Positions 6,145 to 12,643 of a stretch of 16,972 bases of DNA are shown here, piece by piece. The stretch's first letter is position 1. Each line of letters opens with the position of its first letter. A program made the position numbers and the translations under genes. The notes under the pieces were generated by a model. The model was not told where the DNA came from. It did no database searches and saw only the letters and a program-made list of their open reading frames with translations. The DNA is taken from positions 1-16,972 of the forward strand of contig CAZSVI010000084.1 in the NCBI GenBank assembly GCA_964610205.1, written 5' to 3'. This DNA is from CAZSVI01 sp964610205 (lineage in GTDB: Bacteria > Bacillota > Clostridia > DSM-8532).

Positions 6145-6843
6145 TTAATTTTTTAATGCATTATTTACTTCTTCAGGTGAATTTGCCGGAACCACCAGAA
6201 GCGCCCTTTCAGGGGAAATTCCTGTTACTACTACTTTTTCACCGGTTTTCAGTACTCGCCCGACCTTTGTCATTGCATTGATCTCACACAGGCGCTCATG
6301 AAGAACAATATTAATCTTTCCTGCTCCATTTTCTGAAACAGGAATATATACCCGGCCAGTCTTTCCAATTGCGTTTGTAAGCTGTACATTTCCGTTCTGC
6401 TGCAATCGGAGAATGGCACTGATAGACCAGGCGACGAAGAACAACGCCAGCCACCCCGCTCCAAGAGCCAGAATAATAGCCCAATGTACCGGAAAACCCC
6501 AGTCGACGGCAACTATACCCATCCAACCTCCGATAGTGAAAAATGCAACTATGCCTCTAAGGGAAAACAGGCATATGGTCTTTGCATGATCATGACTATC
6601 TCCGGTATCCTCCATGCTTTCATGGGCGCCTGTATCAAAATCCGCGTGAACGGCATCGGGAATACTGTCGGACAGTTCTCCGTGAAAATCCATATCATCC
6701 GGCATATCTGCTCCATCACCCACGCCGTTGTCCCCTAATCCGGCAAGGAGCAAAACAAGCTGGATAACCATAATGACTGTTGAGGGAATGGCAACTGAAG
6801 CAAAAATCTGCTGTAATTCCGTTAACGTATTCCACCAGTTCAT
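6145..6843 (-). CDS. NfeD/YuaF-like membrane protein with C-terminal OB fold
   Basis: A 232-residue partner of the adjacent flotillin. Hydrophobic segments lie at about 15-36, 92-111 and 117-146. A soluble domain at about 155-222 (from TNAIGKTGRVYIPVS to GEKVVVTGISPERALLVV) has the beta-rich pattern of the NfeD OB fold. Between the first two membrane segments is a loop (about 37-88) with 13 Asp, 3 Glu and 5 His and almost no basic residues, longer than in B. subtilis YuaF (about 174 residues in total). No serine protease domain is present, so this is the short NfeD class. GAAAGGAGG precedes the ATG. The gene directly precedes flotillin and follows the DUF1836 regulator by 117 bases. Confidence 0.85.
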   Translation of the reverse strand: MNWWNTLTELQQIFASVAIPSTVIMVIQLVLLLAGLGDNGVGDGADMPDDMDFHGELSDSIPDAVHADFDTGAHESMEDTGDSHDHAKTICLFSLRGIVAFFTIGGWMGIVAVDWGFPVHWAIILALGAGWLALFFVAWSISAILRLQQNGNVQLTNAIGKTGRVYIPVSENGAGKINIVLHERLCEINAMTKVGRVLKTGEKVVVTGISPERALLVVPANSPEEVNNALKN

Positions 6844-6870
6844 AAGAACCTCCTTTCAATCGTTATTTTC

Positions 6871-6893
6871 TGCCTGTCCGGATCGTTCAGGCA
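6871..6893. other. Small hairpin in the DUF1836-nfeD gap
   Basis: TGCCTG (6871-6876) and CAGGCA (6888-6893) form a perfect 6-bp stem in the 117-base gap. There is no T-tract, so it is not a clear terminator. It leaves open whether the regulator and nfeD-floT share a transcript. No convincing separate promoter for nfeD is visible. Confidence 0.25.
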
Positions 6894-6960
6894 TTTGGCG
6901 CAAAGCACCGCCTATGTATTTGCCGGTCTTTGCGTAAGTAAATCGCTGCTTGCTGTCATA

Positions 6961-7506
6961 TCAGATATTTTCGGTCAACTGATTGGCATACCGTTTGAAG
7001 GTTGCGGATCGATAAGCACATATCATAGCCTGAAGAGCCAAATTCAACCGGTCCTTTGCTCCCGGATACGGTTCCATATAGGTTTTCAGCTGTTCGTTTA
7101 TGATAGCCGGCATGCTGTCGGTTTCAATGCGTTCCTTTTGTTGTACGGAAATCAGAATGTCGCACAGACACTGGTAGATATCACTGTCGTCCATAATGTC
7201 ATCTGATCGGTCCAGCAGGTCGCCGTTGATATAGCTTAAAAGCTTTGCAATCCTGTCAATGGTAAAGGTGTCTCTAAGCATATTGATAAGAATAATACGA
7301 GCCACCTGATTCCTGGAATACTTCCTGTTAACAGGGGGATTCACAAAACCACGCTTTATCCAATTCTGTATAGTACCATTCTCAAGCCCGGTTATTTCAC
7401 AGACCTGGGATAGTGTAATACCGCTGGTTACCAAAAAAATTCCGTTCAGTAACCCCATCTCCGAAACAGGTATGATTGTACCAGGAAAACAAGAGGATAA
7501 ACTCAA
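6961..7506 (-). CDS. DUF1836-family protein with MerR-like helix-turn-helix
   Basis: A 181-residue cytoplasmic protein. Residues about 31-70 (from TLSQVCEITGLENGTIQNWI to RKYSRNQVARI) form a MerR-like winged helix-turn-helix. The rest is helical with RIAKLLSYINGDLLDRSDD, typical of DUF1836 proteins in Firmicutes, whose targets are mostly unknown. The start is TTG at 7506, preceded at good spacing by AAAGGAGG with no competing ATG nearby, so I accept the TTG. It has a near-consensus promoter (7557-7585) and an adjacent palindrome. Its neighbours downstream are nfeD and flotillin, so it may control membrane-microdomain genes; this is inference from proximity only. Confidence 0.85.
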   Translation of the reverse strand: MSLSSCFPGTIIPVSEMGLLNGIFLVTSGITLSQVCEITGLENGTIQNWIKRGFVNPPVNRKYSRNQVARIILINMLRDTFTIDRIAKLLSYINGDLLDRSDDIMDDSDIYQCLCDILISVQQKERIETDSMPAIINEQLKTYMEPYPGAKDRLNLALQAMICAYRSATFKRYANQLTENI

Positions 7507-7556
7507 ATCAAAAACCTCCTTTCATTAGAATTAATTTAAATATTTAATATGTTATG

Positions 7557-7585
7557 ATTATATTATATAATTATATGAATGTAAA
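7557..7585 (-). promoter_or_regulatory. Sigma-A promoter of the DUF1836 gene
   Basis: On the minus strand, TTTACA (7580-7585), a 17-base spacer and a perfect TATAAT (7557-7562). The predicted start near 7550 gives a leader of about 44 nt carrying the AGGAGG site. Confidence 0.75.
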
Positions 7586-7605
7586 ACATGTTCACGTGAC
7601 CATGT
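7586..7605. promoter_or_regulatory. Palindrome directly upstream of the DUF1836 promoter
   Basis: ACATGTTCACGTGACCATGT is palindromic over 20 bases except for one mismatched pair (7591/7600). It has the core TCACGTGA and CATG on both flanks. It abuts the upstream edge of the -35 box, the usual position of an activator site. The ligand is unknown, and autoregulation by the DUF1836 protein is possible. Confidence 0.45.
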
Positions 7606-7660
7606 AATGAAAATTTAAATGTCTCCCCGCAAAAAAATAATATTATCTCTTCAAATCATA

Positions 7661-7680
7661 GTTTTTCGTCGTTTTTCGTT
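7661..7680. repeat. Short tandem repeat in the DUF1836-hppA gap
   Basis: Two head-to-tail copies of GTTTTTCGT(C/T) in the 341-base gap 7507-7847. The rest of that gap holds the DUF1836 promoter and palindrome, AT-rich sequence without a gene, and the hppA terminator. No function is assigned to the repeat. Confidence 0.3.
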
Positions 7681-7774
7681 AAATGTTTACTTGAACGTTT
7701 AGCAGACTCTTGTTTTTTTTCCCATGGATAAAATTTAACCGTTTACCAATAAAATGTTGAAGTGTGTTGAAGAC

Positions 7775-7812
7775 AAAACGCATAAGGAGGACGCTTTCAG
7801 CACCCTCCTTAT
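7775..7812 (-). terminator. Terminator of hppA
   Basis: ATAAGGAGG (7782-7790) and CCTCCTTAT (7804-7812) form a perfect 9-bp stem with a 13-base loop. On the minus strand it is followed by GCGTTTTGT. It starts about 35 bases after the hppA stop. The T-tract is short but the placement is right. Confidence 0.6.
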
Positions 7813-7847
7813 CGCATACAAGTTGCGCAAATGCGCATTGATGTCAA

Positions 7848-10010
7848 TTACATGAACAAACTGAAAAGATTATATTGACCGAAGATTGATACACCAATCA
7901 GCGAAATAACGGACATTATCTTTATTAGGATGTCAAGAGACGGGCCAACCGTATCCTTCAGAGGGTCTCCGACCGTGTCGCCTATAACGGTTGCCTCATG
8001 AGTCGGAGAACCTTTTCCCTGACCCTTTATCTCACCGGATTCAACATATTTTTTCGCGTTATCCCATGCACCGCCGGCGTTTGCGGTATATAATGCCAGC
8101 ATGATTCCTGAGAGGGTTGTCCCAATTAACAGCCCTCCTACAAAGTTCGCTCCGAATATAAAACCGCCGGCCAGAGGAGCAATTATTGCTATCATGGATG
8201 GTACCTTCATTTCCTTGATTGCGCCTTTTGATGAAATCTGTATACATTGTTTGTAATCGGGTTTAACTTCACCGGATAATATCCCCGGATTTTTTCTGAA
8301 TTGTCTTCGGACTTCCTGTACCATCCTCATTGCGGCTTTGGATACAGCTTCAATTAAAATACCCGAGAACAGAAACGGCAGCGCGCCTCCAACGAGAGTA
8401 CCCGCCAGTGTTAAAGGATCAATGACATTCAAAATCAGATCCACATGCCCGGCTATGTTTGAAACCTGCGAATGAATATATGAAGCAAGCAAGGACAAAG
8501 CCGCCAGAGCCGCAGAACCGATGGCAAACCCTTTTCCTATGGCTGCGGTAGTATTACCGACAGAATCCAGCTTGTCCGTAATCTTTCTTACTTCGGGCTG
8601 CAGATGGCACATTTCACTTATGCCTCCCGCATTATCGGCAATAGGTCCATATGTATCAACGGAAACTGTTGTTGCCACAAAGGACAGCATACCAATGGCA
8701 GCCATGGTAACCCCGTATATTCCTGCAATATAAAATGACAAAATTGTGGTTAGCGCGAGTATACATACAGGAATAAATGTTGATTTCTTTCCTACCGCCA
8801 TTCCCGCGGTAATGGTTATTGCAGGTCCCTTGCCTGAAGCCCGGGCAATTCTTTGCGTGTGATAAAAATCGTAGCTTGTATACCACTCAGCCACCATACC
8901 AATCGCTATACCACTGGCAATGCCAAGAACCGAAGCCAGCCAGGGAGAAAAGACGCCTGCCCTGAACCCGGCGTTAACCAGAGCTTCCTTACTATGACTT
9001 CCAAAATAAAAATAAGTAAATATTGCATTTAATAGGATTGTTAACCCGGCAGACGACCATGTGGCAATATTTAGTTCTCTGTGGGGCTTATCAGATACTC
9101 TTTTGGTAATAAGAAACATAATACCTCCGACACAACTGATAAGGCCTATGGCTACAAAGGTAACCGGATAAAGAATCAATTTCTGTACGATGTCCCCGGA
9201 AATTTTATCCGACTCAAGGAAAAACATATAACAAGACAGACAAATACTGGCTATAATAGCGCCAACAAAGCTTTCCAGAAGATCCGATCCAAGACCGGCC
9301 ACATCACCAACATTATCCCCTACATTATCTGCAATAGTAGCCGGATTTCTTGCGTCATCCTCAGGAATGTGCGCTTCTGTCTTGCCTACCAGATCGGCTC
9401 CCATATCAGCAGCTTTGGTATATATCCCACCGCCGATTCTGTAAAACATTGCTATAATGGAACAACCCAGGGCATAACCTGATACCGTCATGGCAAACGG
9501 AATGAAATTTACCCCTATCCAGTTAGTATACACCGTCAAATTTTCAGGATCCATCTGCCCCAATAACCTTCCGAATACAAACAAAACGATCCCGAGCCCT
9601 AAAAGTGCAAATCCTCCGACACAAAGACCCATTACACTACCGCCCTGAAATGCGACTTTTAGTGTTGGCCCAAGTTTTTTTGTAATTCTTGCCGTATTGG
9701 ATACCCTGACGTTCGCCAATGTTGCAATACGCATACCAACAAAAGCAGCCATGGAACTCATTGCCGCTCCTAAAATGAACGCTGCGCCTACATACCACTG
9801 CAACAGAACAATTAAAACTACGATAATAACGGCAACCGCTATGGAAACTACCTTCATTTCCTCACGTAAAAATGCCTTTGCTCCAATCTGAATAGCAGAG
9901 GCTATCTCTTTCATTGCCTCTGTGCCCTCGTCCTGCTTTTTTACGCGGAAATAGTTGAACACGGCTATGGATAACGATAAAATAACTGCGAAAATAATAA
10001 TCCCAAACAC
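7848..10010 (-). CDS. hppA: K+-dependent membrane-bound ion-pumping pyrophosphatase
   Basis: A 720-residue protein of very hydrophobic character, fitting the family's 16 membrane helices. It couples pyrophosphate hydrolysis to H+ or Na+ export, saving energy from biosynthetic pyrophosphate. The catalytic signature GGGIYTKAADMGADLVGK (193-210) leads into EDDARNPAT (217-225) and DNVGDNVGD (228-236). A second acidic cluster is at 677-686 (IGDTVGDPLKD). GNTTAA (485-490) has Ala at the position where K+-independent enzymes have Lys, so K+ dependence is expected. Glu246 in DLLES occupies the gate position known from the Thermotoga Na+ pump, but it does not settle which ion is moved. The start is GTG at 10010, with AGGGGGAG 5 bases upstream. 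It is a single-gene unit with a long leader and a cre-like site. Confidence 0.96.
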   Translation of the reverse strand: MFGIIIFAVILSLSIAVFNYFRVKKQDEGTEAMKEIASAIQIGAKAFLREEMKVVSIAVAVIIVVLIVLLQWYVGAAFILGAAMSSMAAFVGMRIATLANVRVSNTARITKKLGPTLKVAFQGGSVMGLCVGGFALLGLGIVLFVFGRLLGQMDPENLTVYTNWIGVNFIPFAMTVSGYALGCSIIAMFYRIGGGIYTKAADMGADLVGKTEAHIPEDDARNPATIADNVGDNVGDVAGLGSDLLESFVGAIIASICLSCYMFFLESDKISGDIVQKLILYPVTFVAIGLISCVGGIMFLITKRVSDKPHRELNIATWSSAGLTILLNAIFTYFYFGSHSKEALVNAGFRAGVFSPWLASVLGIASGIAIGMVAEWYTSYDFYHTQRIARASGKGPAITITAGMAVGKKSTFIPVCILALTTILSFYIAGIYGVTMAAIGMLSFVATTVSVDTYGPIADNAGGISEMCHLQPEVRKITDKLDSVGNTTAAIGKGFAIGSAALAALSLLASYIHSQVSNIAGHVDLILNVIDPLTLAGTLVGGALPFLFSGILIEAVSKAAMRMVQEVRRQFRKNPGILSGEVKPDYKQCIQISSKGAIKEMKVPSMIAIIAPLAGGFIFGANFVGGLLIGTTLSGIMLALYTANAGGAWDNAKKYVESGEIKGQGKGSPTHEATVIGDTVGDPLKDTVGPSLDILIKIMSVISLIGVSIFGQYNLFSLFM

Positions 10011-10015
10011 GCTTA

Positions 10016-10274
10016 CTCCCCCTAATGTAACCGCTTACATTTTATTTTACATATAACTGCCAAAGCGGTTTGATATAACCTGCCAGACAAAATAGCTAAA
10101 CTTTAAGACCCGCTGTGCTTGTGCAAAGAGAAACAGGAAATCTGCCGGCTATATGTTTCAGACTGCAGGATATACTGAACCCTGAAAGGTGCAATATAAC
10201 ACACTCATCAATCCACTCCTCTGATTATCGTCATTGATAATGGAAGGGAGAATCATATGAATTTGGGCCGATTA
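10016..10274 (-). other. Long hppA 5' leader with several potential stems
   Basis: The 424-base gap 10011-10434 contains no confident gene. From the predicted start near 10274 the hppA leader is about 264 nt. Possible stems are ATTATC/GATAAT (10224-10229 with 10236-10241), flanked by CTCC/GGAG, and TTTCAG/CTGAAA around 10157-10188. AAGCGGTT/AACCGCTT (10063-10070 with 10029-10036) pairs 6 bases upstream of the ribosome site. I cannot match it to any riboswitch class I know, and no intrinsic terminator stem is visible in it. Structure is inferred from local complementarity only. Confidence 0.35.
10026..10039. promoter_or_regulatory. CcpA catabolite-responsive element (cre) in the hppA leader
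   Basis: TGTAACCGCTTACA matches the cre consensus TGWAANCGNTNWCA at every fixed position and on both strands. It lies 15-28 bases upstream of the GTG and downstream of the promoter, where bound CcpA would act as a transcription roadblock. No other full match was noticed in the window. Confidence 0.6.
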
Positions 10275-10280
10275 CCGTCT

Positions 10281-10308
10281 ATTATATCATACTTTGATTT
10301 ATTGTTAA
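10281..10308 (-). promoter_or_regulatory. Sigma-A promoter of hppA
   Basis: On the minus strand, TTAACA (10303-10308), a 16-base spacer and a perfect TATAAT (10281-10286) with an extended TG (TGATATAAT). It is the best promoter in the gap. A weaker one nearer the gene cannot be excluded. Confidence 0.65.
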
Positions 10309-10434
10309 AAGAACAAAATGTGACAGAATTTACTTATGATTTTTATAACTTTTGACAAGATCCGATAGAATGCTTACGCTTTTTTCGCAGGAGAATGCGC
10401 GGAAAGATGCATGCTTGACTTTTCGAGCAGACTC

Positions 10435-12606
10435 CTAAAACATCCCTATCTGTTTTTCCTCCTTGTCCTCTTCCTTTAAATAACAGCCTACGGCAGGAAT
10501 GTTTCGGGTTCTGTAATAATCCGCATTTGCAAAGGTTACTTCACTCAATTCCTTTATTCTTACCATATAACTCCCTTTTTTGGATTTCAGAACCTGAATA
10601 CCGTTGGAATTCCTTGTGGTTTTTTGACTAACGGAGGAGGTATGGAAAACAAGCACCTTGTTAATGTTGGAAAACACAGCCAGTTCCCTGTCTTCCTGCA
10701 AAAACCTTATATCACAAAGGGGTGATATACCAGAATAGGCATTGGCCAGCTTCTTACGGTTGGTTTTTGTCGCATAGCTTAAAAGCGGAATTTTTGCCGA
10801 CTTCCCGTTTTGAAAAGAAAACAGCATGCAGCCGGAGTAATCATCGGTAGATACCATGTATAGTATTTTTTCATCCTCTCCCATTTCAAGGATATTCTCA
10901 AGATACTCGCCAAGATTTGAAGCCTTGCAATCATTTATCTCGTGTATTTTCATTTTATATGCCACACATTTATTTGAAAAGAGAATCAGATCGGATTTGT
11001 TTTTCGTCTCAATTTCCTGAATAATTTCATCTTCCTCTCTCAGCTTATGCTCTCCCGAAGATCTGAGCGAGGTTAACGGAATCTTTTTTAAATAACCCTG
11101 TTTTGTCAGGAAAAGTCGTACATTATAGTCTTCAATAAGGTGTTCCTCGGTAATTTCGTCAACATGATTCTCATGAAGTATACCTGTTTTCCTCGGCTTG
11201 CCGTATTTACCGGCTATATTTTTCAATTGGCTGCAGATTATATCCAGTACTCTGGATTCTTTCTGATAAATGTCCTTAAGATCGGATATTTCTTTCTTTA
11301 AGGTTTCCATTTCGGAGGTTTGCTTCAAAATATACTCCCTGTTCAAATTTCTAAGTTTTATTTCCGCAATGAACTCAGCCTGATCTTCATCAATGGAAAA
11401 GCCCTTCATCAGGTTTGGAACCACCTGCTCCTCTTCTTCTGTTCCGCGAATAATCCGTATGGCTTTATCTATATCAAATATGATTTGTTCAAGTCCTACC
11501 AACAAATGAAGACGTTCAGATTTCCTCCGTATATCAAATGCGGTCTGACGCTTTATGCATTGCATCCTGAAATCAATCCATGCATCCAGAATCCCCCTTA
11601 TACCAAGAACCTGTGGGGTTCCATCCACCAGAATATTAAAATTGCAGCTAAAACTATCCTCCAAAGGCGTAAATTTATACAGCTTGTTCATTAATGCCTC
11701 AGGGTCTGTGGAGCGTTTTATATCCAGGGTAATTTTAAGGCCCTTAAGGTCGGTCTCATCCCGGACATCAGAAATATCCTTAATCTTTCCGCTCTTAACC
11801 AGATCGGCAACGGCATCAATAATGGCTTCCGCAGTAGTTGTATATGGAATTTCTATAATTTCTATACAATTGTTTGACCTGTCTGTACGATATCTTGCCC
11901 GGACCTTAAAGCTGCCTCTGCCGGTTTCATATATCTTTCCCATTTCACTTTCACTGAAAATCAGATCCCCGCCTGTGGAAAAATCCGGGGCTTTCAGGTA
12001 ATTCAACAGCTTCATGTCATCATTTTTTATATAGGCAATGGCGGCATCGCAGACTTCCTTCAGGTTGAAGCTGCAGATATTGCTGGCCATACCGACGGCA
12101 ATGCCCTGGTTAGGATTTACAAGTATGTTGGGGAAGGCCGCCGGTAACAACACAGGTTCCTTCATTGTACCGTCATAGTTGTCGGTATATTCTACCGTAT
12201 TCTTATCGATATCGCGGAATAATTCGGTACAGATATCAGCAAGCTTGACCTCAGTATATCTGGGAGCCGCAAATTTCATGTCCCTGGAATACACCCGTCC
12301 GAAATTTCCCTTCGACTCCACCAGAGGAAGCAGCAGGGAATCATTACCTGCAGTAAGCCTTACCAGAGTTTCATAAATTGCCATATCCCCATGAGGGTTC
12401 AGTTTCATTGTCTGCCCGACCACATTTGCTGATTTGGTTTTATTGCCCTTTTGTAAACCCATTTTATACATTGTATACAAAAGCTTGCGGTGGGAAGGCT
12501 TCAGACCGTCAATCTCAGGAATGGCCCGGGATACTATTACACTCATCGCATACGGCATATAATTTTGTTTTAAGGTTTCCACAATTTTCTGACCGGTAAA
12601 TTTCAT
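10435..12606 (-). CDS. Type IIA topoisomerase subunit A (GyrA/ParC-like, divergent)
   Basis: A 723-residue protein that cuts and rejoins DNA as the A subunit of a gyrase/topoisomerase IV-type enzyme. The N-terminal winged-helix region has AMSVIVSRAIPEIDGLKPSHRK in slightly interrupted family form. The catalytic tyrosine is Tyr117 in FAAPRYTEVKL. The quinolone region reads NPHGDMAIYE, with Met75 where E. coli GyrA has Ser83 and Glu79 where it has Asp87. The C-terminal region (about 480-723) looks beta-propeller-like but lacks the GyrA box QRRGGKG, so strong DNA wrapping is doubtful. ATG at 12606 is chosen over TTG at 12612 because GAGGG lies 6 bases upstream. It follows the B-subunit gene by 37 bases. 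It is probably the second, ParC-type enzyme of a clostridium; the gene name is left open. Confidence 0.9.
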   Translation of the reverse strand: MKFTGQKIVETLKQNYMPYAMSVIVSRAIPEIDGLKPSHRKLLYTMYKMGLQKGNKTKSANVVGQTMKLNPHGDMAIYETLVRLTAGNDSLLLPLVESKGNFGRVYSRDMKFAAPRYTEVKLADICTELFRDIDKNTVEYTDNYDGTMKEPVLLPAAFPNILVNPNQGIAVGMASNICSFNLKEVCDAAIAYIKNDDMKLLNYLKAPDFSTGGDLIFSESEMGKIYETGRGSFKVRARYRTDRSNNCIEIIEIPYTTTAEAIIDAVADLVKSGKIKDISDVRDETDLKGLKITLDIKRSTDPEALMNKLYKFTPLEDSFSCNFNILVDGTPQVLGIRGILDAWIDFRMQCIKRQTAFDIRRKSERLHLLVGLEQIIFDIDKAIRIIRGTEEEEQVVPNLMKGFSIDEDQAEFIAEIKLRNLNREYILKQTSEMETLKKEISDLKDIYQKESRVLDIICSQLKNIAGKYGKPRKTGILHENHVDEITEEHLIEDYNVRLFLTKQGYLKKIPLTSLRSSGEHKLREEDEIIQEIETKNKSDLILFSNKCVAYKMKIHEINDCKASNLGEYLENILEMGEDEKILYMVSTDDYSGCMLFSFQNGKSAKIPLLSYATKTNRKKLANAYSGISPLCDIRFLQEDRELAVFSNINKVLVFHTSSVSQKTTRNSNGIQVLKSKKGSYMVRIKELSEVTFANADYYRTRNIPAVGCYLKEEDKEEKQIGMF

Positions 12607-12643
12607 ATACAACCCTCACTATTTCAGTTATAACCGCCTTTTA

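Noticed and set aside
9081..9482. 133-codon open frame on the plus strand inside hppA
   Set aside because: It is antisense to a fully conserved hppA coding region, with no ribosome site and no recognisable protein features; a shadow frame.
10352..10380. TTGACA at 10352 as a plus-strand promoter
   Set aside because: No acceptable -10 lies 16-18 bases downstream (TACGCT at 17), and no gene follows on that strand.
10381..10434. Terminator for the topoisomerase operon
   Set aside because: Only a 4-bp stem (CGCA/TGCG) is present after the stop; the nearby T-run is on the wrong strand. Read-through towards hppA cannot be excluded.
11555..12001. 148-codon open frame on the plus strand inside the GyrA/ParC-like gene
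   Set aside because: It opposes a conserved topoisomerase domain and shows no ribosome site or family resemblance.
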